Source of the DNA: an uncultured Bacteroidota bacterium
Lineage (GTDB): Bacteria; Bacteroidota; Bacteroidia; Bacteroidales; GWA2-32-17
DNA: 64,000 bases
NCBI GenBank assembly: GCA_903837285.1
Contig: CAILUD010000099.1
Location: 1 to 64,000 of the forward strand
Direction: 5' to 3'
Every line of letters starts with the position of its first letter. Positions within the stretch are counted from its first letter, which is position 1. The translations under genes were made by a program, and so were the position numbers. Below the pieces are notes generated by a model that had not been told where the DNA came from, did not search any database, and saw nothing but the letters and a program-made list of their open reading frames with translations. Positions 8,222 to 17,542 of the stretch are shown in pieces.

Positions 8222-9682
8222 TTATAAGTTATTCTTTTTTACTAGACCACTTCCCCATAATAACATAAAAGTAATTAAACCATTTATGATTAGTAATTCA
8301 TAGCCTAGTTCGTATCCATTAAAGAGTTGTTTGGAATATGTACTTAGAAAAAAGCAGATTATTGGAGAAAGAATAGCAATAACAGGTACAATTTTATCAT
8401 ATACAGGTCTTTTTGTAAATAATCCAAAACTGTATAATCCTAATAAAGGGCCATAGGTATAACCCGCAACTGTTAATAGTTTACTAATAACAGCCTGATC
8501 GTTTATTGCTCTAAAAACTACAATAATAATTAATAATAACAAAGCAAATGCAAGATGAACCTTGTATCTTGTGTTACGAATTTGTTTTTCTTTTAGATTT
8601 TTTTTATTTAATCCTAAAAAATCAACGCTAAATGAAGTAGTAAGAGAAGTTAATGCACCATCGGCACTTGGGAATGCCGCAGAAATTAATCCAATTAAAA
8701 ATATTATTCCAACAGCCGGACTAAAATATTTAAGTGCTAACAAAGGATAAAGATCGTCTGTAGTTTTGGGAATATTAATGTTGTTGGCGCTTGCATACAT
8801 ATAAAGTATTGCACCTAAAAATAAGAACATAAAAATAACAAATACCATAATGATTGAAAAAGTAAACATGTTTTTTTGTGCATCTTTTAAATTTTTGCAA
8901 CTAAGATTTTTTTGCATCATCTCCTGATCAAGCCCTGTCATTGTAATTGTAATAAACATACCAGCAAAAAACTGTTTCAAGAAATGTCGTTTATCATTCC
9001 AGTCATCTGCAAAAAACATATCAGACATATTTGAAATTCTGACATTTTCAATTAGCTGAGGAAAACTTATATTCATTTCTTTTGAAATAAAAACAATAGT
9101 TAAAATAACTGCAGTTAACATACCGAATGTTTGAAGAGAATCGGTCCAGACAAGAGTTTTTACACCGCCCTGATATGTATATAAAATAACTAAAACAATA
9201 AAAATTAATACTGTTACCCAGAATGGTACATTCCAGGCATCAAACACAAAAATCTGAAGTACATTAATTACAATATACATTCTAAATGATGCGCCTAAAC
9301 TTCTTGAAATAATAAAGAAAAAAGCACCTGTTTTATAGGACCAGAAACCAAATCTGGTCTCTAAATATGAATAAATGGAAGTAAGATTTAATTTATAATA
9401 TAATGGCAAAAGCACAGTCGCTATAACAATATATCCACATAAATAACCAAATGCCATTATCATGTAAGAAAATTGAGTTGAGCCAACCCACCCGGGAACC
9501 GACATAAATGTTACTCCCGAAAGTGAAGTGCCAATCATTCCAAATGCAACAACAAACCATGGTGATTTTTTATTTGCATTAAAAAATGTATGCGACGTGG
9601 CTCCTTTTGAAGTGAAATATGCAATAACCAATAAAAGAATGAAATAAACCGAAATAATTGAAAAAACTAATATTGAACTCAT
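8222..9682 (-). CDS. Sodium:solute symporter (SSS family)
   Basis: The 486-residue protein has about 13 hydrophobic helices and SSS-family signatures: GTSLSGVTFMSVPGWVG in the first third, YTYQGGVKTLVWTDSLQ near the middle and ISAAFPSADGALTSLTTSFSVDF later. It would use the sodium gradient to import a small solute. The substrate cannot be read from sequence; Bacteroidota paralogues are often only annotated as SSS transporters. It is transcribed divergently from recR and shares an intergenic region of 93 bp with it. Confidence 0.9.
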   Translation of the reverse strand: MSSILVFSIISVYFILLLVIAYFTSKGATSHTFFNANKKSPWFVVAFGMIGTSLSGVTFMSVPGWVGSTQFSYMIMAFGYLCGYIVIATVLLPLYYKLNLTSIYSYLETRFGFWSYKTGAFFFIISRSLGASFRMYIVINVLQIFVFDAWNVPFWVTVLIFIVLVILYTYQGGVKTLVWTDSLQTFGMLTAVILTIVFISKEMNISFPQLIENVRISNMSDMFFADDWNDKRHFLKQFFAGMFITITMTGLDQEMMQKNLSCKNLKDAQKNMFTFSIIMVFVIFMFLFLGAILYMYASANNINIPKTTDDLYPLLALKYFSPAVGIIFLIGLISAAFPSADGALTSLTTSFSVDFLGLNKKNLKEKQIRNTRYKVHLAFALLLLIIIVVFRAINDQAVISKLLTVAGYTYGPLLGLYSFGLFTKRPVYDKIVPVIAILSPIICFFLSTYSKQLFNGYELGYELLIINGLITFMLLWGSGLVKKNNL

Positions 9683-9746
9683 GGTTTCAATTGTTATTTT
9701 AAATTTTTGTTATTACAATTATACATAATAGAAGTCTATTTCTTTT

Positions 9747-9754
9747 TACCTTTG
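9747..9754 (+). promoter_or_regulatory. Bacteroidota -7 box of recR (TACCTTTG)
   Basis: TACCTTTG matches TAnnTTTG and lies 21 bp before the recR start. No clear -33 element is visible. Confidence 0.55.
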
Positions 9755-9775
9755 CAATAAATTATCCCCAATTTT

Positions 9776-10402
9776 ATGAACTCTTCAGGTTATCCTTCAA
9801 AGCTGCTTGAAAAGGCAGTAAACGAATTCTCAAAACTTCCAGGTATCGGACAAAAAACAGCTTTTCGTTTAGTTATGCATCTGTTAAAACAAGGAAAACT
9901 GCCAGTTTTTGAATTTGCAACTTCACTTACAACTCTTGCCGATGAAATAAAATATTGTAAAACCTGTCATAATATTTCTGATAATGATATTTGTGAAATT
10001 TGTAGCGACAGCCGAAGAGATGCTGGTTTGCTTTGCGTTGTTGAGTCGGTAAAAGATGTTATGGCTATTGAAAACACTCATCAGTTTAAGGGTGTTTATC
10101 ATGTACTTGGTGGATTAATTTCTCCAATGGACGGAGTTGGCCCATCTGATTTAAATATTTCAACCTTAGAAGAAAAAGCATCATCAGGAAATTTTCGTGA
10201 AATCATTTTAGCACTTAGTACTACTATGGAAGGCGATACAACTAATTATTATGTTTATAAAAAGTTAAGTCGCTTTGAGGTTGACATAACAACAATTGCA
10301 CGAGGTGTTGCTATTGGTGACGAGTTAGAATATGCAGATGAGATTACATTGGGTAAATCGATAACCAATCGCGTACATTTCGAAAATACTGTAAAAGGGT
10401 AA
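9776..10402 (+). CDS. recR: Recombination mediator RecR
   Basis: The 208-residue length and domain order fit RecR. A helix-hairpin-helix region ([18 protein letters not shown], about residues 20-37) is followed by a four-cysteine zinc finger (Cys61, Cys64, Cys73, Cys76) and a Toprim domain ([29 protein letters not shown]...). RecR acts with RecF and RecO to load RecA on gapped DNA. The gene is monocistronic here with its own -7 box. Confidence 0.96.
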   Translation: MNSSGYPSKLLEKAVNEFSKLPGIGQKTAFRLVMHLLKQGKLPVFEFATSLTTLADEIKYCKTCHNISDNDICEICSDSRRDAGLLCVVESVKDVMAIENTHQFKGVYHVLGGLISPMDGVGPSDLNISTLEEKASSGNFREIILALSTTMEGDTTNYYVYKKLSRFEVDITTIARGVAIGDELEYADEITLGKSITNRVHFENTVKG

Positions 10403-10478
10403 TTTATTACATTTTGATTATATAAAATAAGAATTATTTTTACAAAGTAAATTATTCTAACAAATTAACAGCATTATT

Positions 10479-11513
10479 ATGTGTAAAAATTATTTTATTG
10501 TAGTTATAATTATAACTATCATCTCATCTTTTTTAGGTTGTGTTAAAGACGGACCTATTGGCCCAGTCGGTGCACAAGGTCCTATGGGGCCTGTAGGAAA
10601 TGGTAGCGCCGATCCTCGTTTATATGCAAAGTGGGAAGTAATAAGTGGTTCGTCAAATTTAAAATATCTCACATTAAATAATGATAATATCTGTGTTAGT
10701 TTATATTCAAATAGTGTAAATTTTAATTCTGTAATCAAGCAATTTCAAATCATAACAAATAGTCAAATAACTAATTATAATTATAAAATATCAAATGATA
10801 CTTTAACATTATCAAATTTAACAGAATTAATTATTTTAAAAAAGAATTTAAATGCTCCTGATGCAAATGAATGGGTAAATGAGTTAAATATTATTGATAG
10901 TATAAACGTACAACTAAATTCAAACTATGTTTCTGACATGGGATTTGACGGGGTTAACGTCCTTATTGTGCCTGATTATCAAACCGATACTATAATAAAG
11001 GTTAATCCTAATACTCATTCAATATCAGGATATTACAAATTAAATTATTTGAGTTTTTATGGAAATGTAAATTATAGCAATTCTAAGATTTGGATTACAG
11101 ATTATGAGGCAATTAAAAAAGTAAATATTATAACTGGAAATGTTGAATTGACAAGTATACCATTAATTAATCCTGGTGATGCTTTTCGTGGTTTAGCATT
11201 AGCAGGAAATAAAATGTGGTTTTGTTCATTTACCAATGGATTATTTACCTGGGATACTTTAACAAATGAAAAAACAAAAATATACCCAAATTATTTCGAT
11301 GCACTTGAATACGTTAATGGCTTCTTATATTTGCAAACTGGTAATTATATTTATAAATGTGAGCTTAATCCATTTAGGGCTGTTAAGACTTATTATATAA
11401 GCGATCTTAGTTTTAATTATAGTAGTGGATTAACTTATGATGGTTCAAATTTTTGGATTTATGGAATTAAAAATGGCGATATAAAATACAAGCTTTTGAA
11501 ATTGAGTAATTAG
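10479..11513 (+). CDS. Lipoprotein with short collagen-like segment and beta-propeller-like part
   Basis: The signal peptide ends in a lipobox-like FLGC. Directly after the Cys is a short collagen-like Gly-Pro-rich run (GPIGPVGAQGPMGPVG), perhaps a spacer from the membrane. A region of about 80 residues follows, then repeated blade-like segments in the last 200 residues (VLIVPDYQTDTIIKVNPNTH, IWITDYEAIKKVNIITG, WDTLTNEKTKIYP, GLTYDGSNFWIYG) that resemble a beta-propeller of the NHL/Kelch type. No family was recognised with certainty and no enzymatic residues are evident. Confidence 0.6.
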   Translation: MCKNYFIVVIIITIISSFLGCVKDGPIGPVGAQGPMGPVGNGSADPRLYAKWEVISGSSNLKYLTLNNDNICVSLYSNSVNFNSVIKQFQIITNSQITNYNYKISNDTLTLSNLTELIILKKNLNAPDANEWVNELNIIDSINVQLNSNYVSDMGFDGVNVLIVPDYQTDTIIKVNPNTHSISGYYKLNYLSFYGNVNYSNSKIWITDYEAIKKVNIITGNVELTSIPLINPGDAFRGLALAGNKMWFCSFTNGLFTWDTLTNEKTKIYPNYFDALEYVNGFLYLQTGNYIYKCELNPFRAVKTYYISDLSFNYSSGLTYDGSNFWIYGIKNGDIKYKLLKLSN

Positions 11514-11559
11514 TTAAAATCATTTTTCTGTTAATAAACAGTATGTCCTTTTAAATTGA

Positions 11560-11567
11560 TAAATTTG
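11560..11567 (+). promoter_or_regulatory. Bacteroidota -7 box (TAAATTTG)
   Basis: TAAATTTG matches TAnnTTTG and lies 21 bp upstream of ATG 11589. It overlaps the upstream TTG candidate start of the next gene, which argues against that start. Confidence 0.55.
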
Positions 11568-11588
11568 CTAAATTTTAAAATTTTAATT

Positions 11589-12173
11589 ATGAAAAAAATA
11601 GTTGTTGTTGTAATGGCGATTATTATGGGCATGTCATTGGGTTTACATGCGCAAAAAATGGATGTAGGAACTAGTTTTTTAAGCTTAGGAATTGGACCAA
11701 GTAATCATTATTCTGGCTTTCATTCTGGCGGAACACCAGCGTTTAAATTGGCATATGATCATGGATTTCGTGAAATTGGTCCAGGTACTTTAACCTTAGG
11801 TGGATCTTTAGGCTTTTTTACAACACATTATGACAGCAGAACATGGGATGGATTAAATTATTATAATTATACATGGCGCTGGACTTATATTGTAGGAGCA
11901 TTTAGGGTTGGGTATTATTATAATTTTAAAGATCTTGATATCCCTGATTTAAATGTTTATGGAGGATTAGGAATTGGGCTTCGTTATGTTGCATTTAGTG
12001 ATAATTATAGTGGTCCGACTCAGTATTATTCAGCCTATAATGGTTCAAACACCGCTTTTCATTTTGCTTTTTATGGGGGTGCAAATTATTTTTTAACAAA
12101 AAAGTTAGCCTTTTTTCTTGAATTTGGTTACGATATAAGCTATGTTACAGTTGGTGTAACATTTCATTTATAA
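11589..12173 (+). CDS. Putative outer-membrane beta-barrel protein
   Basis: The protein begins MKKIVVVVMAIIMGMSLGLHAQ, a standard signal peptide. The 170-residue mature part alternates Gly/Tyr/aromatic strands (GPGTLTLGGSLGFFTTHYD, YYNFKDLDIPDLNVYGGLGIGLRY, LAFFLEFGYDISYVTVGVTFHL) and ends in a typical barrel strand. A small OmpA/OmpX-like or 'outer membrane beta-barrel' domain is likely. The start at ATG 11589 is preferred to a TTG 33 bp upstream because a promoter box lies between them. The partner or substrate is unknown. Confidence 0.7.
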   Translation: MKKIVVVVMAIIMGMSLGLHAQKMDVGTSFLSLGIGPSNHYSGFHSGGTPAFKLAYDHGFREIGPGTLTLGGSLGFFTTHYDSRTWDGLNYYNYTWRWTYIVGAFRVGYYYNFKDLDIPDLNVYGGLGIGLRYVAFSDNYSGPTQYYSAYNGSNTAFHFAFYGGANYFLTKKLAFFLEFGYDISYVTVGVTFHL

Positions 12174-12227
12174 TTATTTCACTATTTGTTCGTTTGATGC
12201 AAATAACGAACATTCGGTATAATTGTA

Positions 12228-12235
12228 TATTTTTG
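12228..12235 (+). promoter_or_regulatory. Bacteroidota -7 box (TATTTTTG)
   Basis: TATTTTTG fits TAnnTTTG and lies 20 bp before the TTG start of the GT2 fusion gene. No well-spaced -33 TTTG is visible. Confidence 0.45.
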
Positions 12236-12255
12236 CCCGTTGATATTTTAACCGG

Positions 12256-14214
12256 TTGAAACTTTCTGTAATCATAGTAAATTATAATGTTAAACACTTT
12301 CTTGAACAGTGTTTACATGCTGTATTAAATGCTGCCAGAAATACCGAAACAGAAATTTTTGTTGTAGATAACCATTCTGTGGATGGCTCTTGCACCATGG
12401 TTAAAGAGAAATTCCCCAATGTTGTATTAATTGAAAATAAAGAAAATCTCGGATTTTCAAAAGCCAATAATCAGGCAATAAATAAATCAAAAGGTGAATA
12501 TGTTTTACTGTTAAACCCAGATACTGTTGTAGAGGAAGATACCTTTCAGAAGGTTGTGGAATTTATGGATTCGCATCCCGAAGCAGGTGGTTTGGGAGTT
12601 AAAATGATCGATGGTAAAGGAAATTTTTTACCCGAATCGAAAAGAGGATTGCCAACGCCAGCTGTAGCATTTTATAAAATATTCGGATTATCAAAATTGT
12701 TTCCTAAGTCGAAAACATTTAGCAAATATCATTTAGGATTTTTAAATAAAGATGAGAATCACGAAATAGAAATTTTATCTGGTGCTTTTATGCTCATGCG
12801 AAAAACAGCATTAGAAAAAACAGGTTTACTCGACGAATGTTTTTTTATGTATGGCGAAGATGTAGATCTTTCTTATCGCCTTATACTTGCAGGATATAAA
12901 AATTACTATTATTCAAAAACTACAATAATTCACTATAAAGGCGAAAGCACTAAAAAGGGAAGTATAAATTATGTGCGAATGTTTTATAAAGCAATGGCAA
13001 TTTTTGCACGTAAACATTTTTCTAAAGGAAATGCTAATTTATTTTCGCTTTTAATATCTGTTGCAATATGGTTCAGAGCCTCTATCGCATTAGGCACACA
13101 GTTTTTTAAAAGTATGGCAACGCCCGTATTTGATGGAGCAATAATTTATTCAGGATTTTTTGTTATAACAAAATATTGGGAAGAATATAAATACCATGGA
13201 GATGGTAGTTATCCTCTTATTTTTCTTAAATATGTGGTGCCTGTTTATATGTTACTTTGGTTATTTTCGGTTTTTTATTTGGGTGGATATTCGCGTCCCG
13301 TAAAAATTAAAAATGTATTTAAGGGAATTGGTTTTGGTATATTGTTAGTATTGGTATTCTATGCGTTGTTAAATGAAACAATGCGCTTTTCGAGAGCTAT
13401 ATTATTAATAGGAATGCTGTGGACGGTTATTGCAGTTCCTGCATTTCGTTTTTTACTGCATTTCTCAAGAATTTCGGTTTTTAAATTACATAAGTACAGA
13501 AAAAAGAGAATTGTATTAGCTGGTAGTGTCGAGGAATGCATAAGAGTTGAACAGCTATTAAAAAACACAGGTTTGCAGTTTGATTTAATAGGATTTGTTA
13601 CAACAAATGGGCTAATATCAAATGATAAATATATAGGTAGAATAGATGAGCTTACAGAAATTGCTCAAATAAATAGAATCGATGAAATTGTATTCTGCTC
13701 TCGCGATATTCCTTCAGCAAATGTTATTAGAAGTATGGTAAATCTTTCGGCATTTAATATTGAGTATAAAATTGCAGGACCAGAAAGCATTGCTATTATT
13801 GGAAGTAATTCTATTGACACAGCTGGTGATTTATATGAAGTTCATTTTAATTCTATCGCAAGTGAGTTAAATCGTCGTAACAAAAGATTAATTGACATTG
13901 CATTTTCTATTTTACTTTTGGTCTTTTTACCACTAGTATTGTTTTTTGTAAAGAATCCACTAGGGATGTTTAAAAATATTGCTTTGGTTTTAGCCGGCAT
14001 TAAAACATGGGTTGGATATATAAATAATAAAAGAAATAATATGTTGCCAAAACTTAAACCAAGTGTATTAAACCCAGAGCCAAAAAACCAAAATATTGAA
14101 ATTAATTCAGATACTGTTGCACAAATGAACTTATTATATGCTAAGGATTATAAGGTAACTATAGATATAGCATGTATGTTTAAAAAGTTCAAAGAAATTG
14201 GAAATTTAAAATAG
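12256..14214 (+). CDS. GT2 glycosyltransferase fused to a degenerate sugar-phosphate-transferase-like membrane part
   Basis: Residues 1-260 are a GT2 (rhamnosyltransferase-like) domain: MKLSVIIVNYNV, VVDNHSVDGS, NKENLGFSKANNQAI, LLNPDTVVEED and FFMYGEDVDLSYR. About four membrane helices (roughly 320-405) follow, then a nucleotide-binding-like fold (KRIVLAGSVEECIRVEQLLKNTG...LIGFV, about 420-525), then NRRNKRLIDIAFSILLLVFLPLV. The last two parts resemble the middle of WbaP/EpsE-type polyprenyl-phosphate sugar transferases (CoA_binding_3 plus first helix), but the conserved catalytic cytosolic domain is missing. The start is TTG; GT2 homology begins exactly there and there is no nearby ATG. It precedes metF by 34 bp. 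Confidence 0.85.
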   Translation: MKLSVIIVNYNVKHFLEQCLHAVLNAARNTETEIFVVDNHSVDGSCTMVKEKFPNVVLIENKENLGFSKANNQAINKSKGEYVLLLNPDTVVEEDTFQKVVEFMDSHPEAGGLGVKMIDGKGNFLPESKRGLPTPAVAFYKIFGLSKLFPKSKTFSKYHLGFLNKDENHEIEILSGAFMLMRKTALEKTGLLDECFFMYGEDVDLSYRLILAGYKNYYYSKTTIIHYKGESTKKGSINYVRMFYKAMAIFARKHFSKGNANLFSLLISVAIWFRASIALGTQFFKSMATPVFDGAIIYSGFFVITKYWEEYKYHGDGSYPLIFLKYVVPVYMLLWLFSVFYLGGYSRPVKIKNVFKGIGFGILLVLVFYALLNETMRFSRAILLIGMLWTVIAVPAFRFLLHFSRISVFKLHKYRKKRIVLAGSVEECIRVEQLLKNTGLQFDLIGFVTTNGLISNDKYIGRIDELTEIAQINRIDEIVFCSRDIPSANVIRSMVNLSAFNIEYKIAGPESIAIIGSNSIDTAGDLYEVHFNSIASELNRRNKRLIDIAFSILLLVFLPLVLFFVKNPLGMFKNIALVLAGIKTWVGYINNKRNNMLPKLKPSVLNPEPKNQNIEINSDTVAQMNLLYAKDYKVTIDIACMFKKFKEIGNLK

Positions 14215-14248
14215 CAACAAAATAATAATAACAAGTAACACAAAGAAA

Positions 14249-15202
14249 ATGAAAGTTGCAGAGATTTTAAGAAACACAAAGAAAACACTTATCTCATTCG
14301 AAATTTTGCCACCTTTAAAGGGCGACAGCATTGAGGGAATATATCGTACAATTGAACCTTTGTTAGAATTTAAACCGCCTTATCTAAATGTAACATATCA
14401 CCGTGAAGAAGTTGTATATAAAAAACACGAATCAGGATTATTAGAACGCAGAATAGTTCGTAAAAGACCAGGCACAGTTGCTATTTCTGCTGCACTTCAT
14501 TATAAGTATGGAATTGAAGTTGTTCCTCATATTATTTGTGGTGGTTTTTCGCGCGAGGAAACTGAAAATGCTTTACTCGAATTACATTTTCTTGGAATAA
14601 GAAATGTGTTAATTGTTAGGGGCGATCCTGATAAATCGACTAAAACATTTGTTCCTGAGGAAAATGGAAATAATTATGCTATCGATTTAGTTAAGCAGGT
14701 AATGGATTTAAATCAGGGAAAATACCTTGATGACGATTTGATGAATAGCACTAAAACCTGCTTTTCCGTTGGTGTTGCAGGCTACCCTGAAAAACATCCA
14801 GAAGCACCAAACATGAGAAGCGATTTAGCCTACCTAAAAGAAAAAATTGATGCCGGTGCTGAGTATGTTGTTACACAATTATTTTACGACAATCAAAAGT
14901 TTTTCAATTTTGTTGATGAGTGCCGTAAAGCTGGAATAACAGTTCCAATTATACCCGGACTAAAACCGATTTCTGTTTTAAGTCACTTAAATATTCTGCC
15001 AAAAACATTCTACATAGAAATTCCTGAAGCACTTGAAAAAGAAGCTAAAAAATGTAAAACCAATGATGAAATAAGACAAGTTGGAATTGAATGGGCTATA
15101 ATGCAGTCAAAGGAATTGGTAGCTTCAGGAGTTCCTGTTGTGCACTATTATACTATGGGAAAATCAGACAATACTCGAAAAATTGTTGAGGCAGTTTTTT
15201 AA
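14249..15202 (+). CDS. metF: Methylenetetrahydrofolate reductase
   Basis: The 317-residue protein matches MetF: SFEILPPLKGDSIEGIY at the start (conserved Phe-Glu near the flavin/folate site), NVTYHREE, NVLIVRGDP with the conserved Asp, FSVGVAGYPEKHPEAPN and a QLFYDNQKFFNFV segment. It reduces 5,10-methylene-THF to 5-methyl-THF, the methyl donor for MetH encoded at 42-46 kb. The gene follows a glycosyltransferase gene by 34 bp and has no riboswitch of its own. A stable hairpin follows the stop codon. Confidence 0.96.
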   Translation: MKVAEILRNTKKTLISFEILPPLKGDSIEGIYRTIEPLLEFKPPYLNVTYHREEVVYKKHESGLLERRIVRKRPGTVAISAALHYKYGIEVVPHIICGGFSREETENALLELHFLGIRNVLIVRGDPDKSTKTFVPEENGNNYAIDLVKQVMDLNQGKYLDDDLMNSTKTCFSVGVAGYPEKHPEAPNMRSDLAYLKEKIDAGAEYVVTQLFYDNQKFFNFVDECRKAGITVPIIPGLKPISVLSHLNILPKTFYIEIPEALEKEAKKCKTNDEIRQVGIEWAIMQSKELVASGVPVVHYYTMGKSDNTRKIVEAVF

Positions 15203-15210
15203 ATAAATCT

Positions 15211-15309
15211 ATATTTATAGCGTCTTCGCTATAAATATTTTAGTTCAAATATATTTTCCATTCTATTTATTGTGAGCACCACCTCTATTTATAGTGTCTG
15301 CGCTATAAG
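15211..15309. repeat. Pair of related hairpins after metF
   Basis: The first hairpin (15211-15238) has a perfect 12-bp stem ATATTTATAGCG / CGCTATAAATAT with loop TCTT and is followed by a short T-run, so it may end metF transcription. The second (15288-15309) repeats the core TTTATAGTG-TCTG-CGCTATAAG with two G-T wobble pairs. Two copies of the same TTATAGYG-TCTK-CGCTATAA core suggest a small repeat family. Confidence 0.6.
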
Positions 15310-15342
15310 TAACTGAAAGTAAGCAATGTTATGTAATAGTTT

Positions 15343-15972
15343 TTAACTGAAAAACACAAAGCCAAAAACAACTGATATACCTAAAAATAAACCTGCTAAT
15401 ACTTGTAAAGGTGTGTGGGCATTTAATCTTAATCTTGCTGCAGAAACTAAACCGGCAACAATTATGCATGCAATTATAAAAAACTGTAAATTAACATCAA
15501 GGCGAATAGATAATGCCATTAAAGCACCGATTATACCGCCAATTCCCATCATATGGTAGCTTATTTTCCACCAGATTGTAATTAATAGCGCAAAAGATGC
15601 CATTGCTACAATTGAAGTTATGTAACCTATAATAACAGTTGGCATAGGTAATTTGTTAAGCATATAATAACCTAGAAAATAAAAAACAAGAGTAAACACA
15701 GCTGGCATTATTCTTTCGCTGCGATTATCCATTTCAATGTTTTTAATTAATCTTCTGTAAATAAAAAGCGGTAAAGAAAGTAACGGTAAAATGCAGGTAC
15801 ATGAACCAATAACAATATAAATAAAATTCTTGGCATCACTGTTCATTGTTTCAATATATGTTCCTGAATTAAAAAAAAGGTAAAGTCCTATTGTCGGCAT
15901 TAACAAAGGATGAAAAATATATGAAATAATTGTTGCCGATATTTTTTCAGCTTTAGTAATTTCTTCAGTCAT
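15343..15972 (-). CDS. PAP2-like integral membrane protein
   Basis: The 209-residue protein has about six transmembrane helices. The C-terminal segment ARLRLNAHTPLQVLAGLFLG matches the PAP2 phosphatase signature region (Arg...His...Gly-containing motif before the last helix), but the upstream KxxxxxRP motif is only partly represented (DNRSERIMP). It could be a divergent lipid phosphatase, or an inactive relative. It ends the rpoN transcription unit, starting 10 bp after the rpoN stop, an arrangement that suggests cotranscription. Confidence 0.65.
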   Translation of the reverse strand: MTEEITKAEKISATIISYIFHPLLMPTIGLYLFFNSGTYIETMNSDAKNFIYIVIGSCTCILPLLSLPLFIYRRLIKNIEMDNRSERIMPAVFTLVFYFLGYYMLNKLPMPTVIIGYITSIVAMASFALLITIWWKISYHMMGIGGIIGALMALSIRLDVNLQFFIIACIIVAGLVSAARLRLNAHTPLQVLAGLFLGISVVFGFVFFS

Positions 15973-15982
15973 TTTATAAATT

Positions 15983-17479
15983 CTAAAGCTCTTTTCTTAG
16001 TCTTCCTACTGGAATATTTAACTGTTCGCGATATTTTGCAATTGTTCGTCGTGCAATAGGATAGCCTCGCTGCAAAAGAACTTCTGCAAGTTCCTCGTCT
16101 GTTAAAGGGTTGTGTTTATTTTCTTTTTCAATTTCGTCTTGTAATATTTTTTTTATCTCACGGGTAGATACTTCTTCACCGGCATCGTTTTGCATCGACT
16201 CAGAAAAGAAGAATTTTAACGAAAAGATTCCAAATTGAGTTTGAACATATTTACTGTTTGCTACTCTCGAAATTGTACTAATATCTAAACCTGTAATGTC
16301 TGCAATGTCTTTCAGTATCATTGGTTTCATCATTGTTTCATCACCTTCTCTAAAAAAATCCTGCTGATATCCAACTATTGCATTCATTGTTATTAACAAC
16401 GTGTTCTGTCTTTGTTCCAGCGCATCAATAAACCATTTAGCCGAATCAACTTTTTGTCTGGCAAATGTTATGGCTTCTTTTTCGCGTTTATCTTTTTTGT
16501 TTTTATTTGCTTGAAAATTCTGAATCATATTTGTGTAAGCCTGACTTACTCTAAGTTCAGGGGCATTGCGGGAATTTAGAGAAACATAAAGTTTTCCGTC
16601 GCTATTGTCAAGAACAAAATCAGGGGTTATCTGATGTATGTTTTTATTCTGTGGATCGGAAAAAGAATTACCCGGGCGTGGACTTAAGTGAATAATTTCG
16701 TCAACAGCAGTTTTTAATTCCGATTCAGTAATCGAGAGTTTTTTAATTATTTTATCAAAATGCTTTTTTGTAAATTCATCAAACTGTTCACTTAAAATTG
16801 AAATGGCATGTCTTATGGCGGGGTTTCTATTATCTTTTCGTGTAATTTGAAGAAGCAAACATTCTTGAAGAGAGCGTGCTGCAACCCCTGGTGGATCTAA
16901 TTGCTGAATTATTTCAAGAATCTCTAAAAGCTCTTTTTCAGTTGTTGTTTCGTTTTGCAGAAAAGCTAAGTCGTCAACTATCGAAGAAATTTCCCTACGT
17001 AAATATCCATCCTCGTCAAGGTTACCAATTAAATATTCAGCAAGTTTTGTTTGTTGAGGTGTTAAAAACCTTAATCCAATTTGCGATGTTAAGCTTTCGT
17101 GAAATGTTGACCCCGTTGAATAAATAAATTCTTTTCGATCGTCATCTTTCGAGTAATTATTTACATTTAAATTATAGTATGGGGTTTCGTCGTCATCGTC
17201 GTCAATATAATCTTCTAACGAAAATTCTTCATCTTTTTTTGGCTCTTCAACTTCTTCTTCAAAATCTTCATCAAGATTTTCGTCATCATCAGAAATATCA
17301 TCGTCATTATTATCAATCTCTTCTTCTGCTTCACCTTCTTCTAAAGCAGGATTTTCTTCCATCTCTTTTTTAATACGTTGCTCTAGTTCCATAGTAGGAA
17401 TTTCGAGAAGCTTTATAAGCTGTATCTGTTGTGGCGAAAGCTTTTGCAAAAGCTTTTGCTGTAATCGTTGGTCTAACAT
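15983..17479 (-). CDS. rpoN: RNA polymerase sigma-54 factor
   Basis: The 498-residue protein has the full RpoN layout. Region I is Gln/Leu-rich (LDQRLQQKLLQKLSPQQIQLIKLLEIPTMELEQRI). Region II is a long acidic stretch (about residues 45-100). The core-binding domain follows, then a helix-turn-helix (LKDIADITGLDISTISRVANSKYVQT) and the RpoN box ARRTIAKYRE close to the C-terminus (usual form ARRTVAKYRE). Sigma-54 needs AAA+ activators, and none is encoded in this window. It is transcribed from the asnS side, 63 bp after asnS. Confidence 0.97.
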   Translation of the reverse strand: MLDQRLQQKLLQKLSPQQIQLIKLLEIPTMELEQRIKKEMEENPALEEGEAEEEIDNNDDDISDDDENLDEDFEEEVEEPKKDEEFSLEDYIDDDDDETPYYNLNVNNYSKDDDRKEFIYSTGSTFHESLTSQIGLRFLTPQQTKLAEYLIGNLDEDGYLRREISSIVDDLAFLQNETTTEKELLEILEIIQQLDPPGVAARSLQECLLLQITRKDNRNPAIRHAISILSEQFDEFTKKHFDKIIKKLSITESELKTAVDEIIHLSPRPGNSFSDPQNKNIHQITPDFVLDNSDGKLYVSLNSRNAPELRVSQAYTNMIQNFQANKNKKDKREKEAITFARQKVDSAKWFIDALEQRQNTLLITMNAIVGYQQDFFREGDETMMKPMILKDIADITGLDISTISRVANSKYVQTQFGIFSLKFFFSESMQNDAGEEVSTREIKKILQDEIEKENKHNPLTDEELAEVLLQRGYPIARRTIAKYREQLNIPVGRLRKEL

Positions 17480-17542
17480 ATTGCTTTGTTTTTCCTTGTA
17501 AAGACGTAAACGAAAAGTTTATTTTAAAGTTACAAGTTTTAT

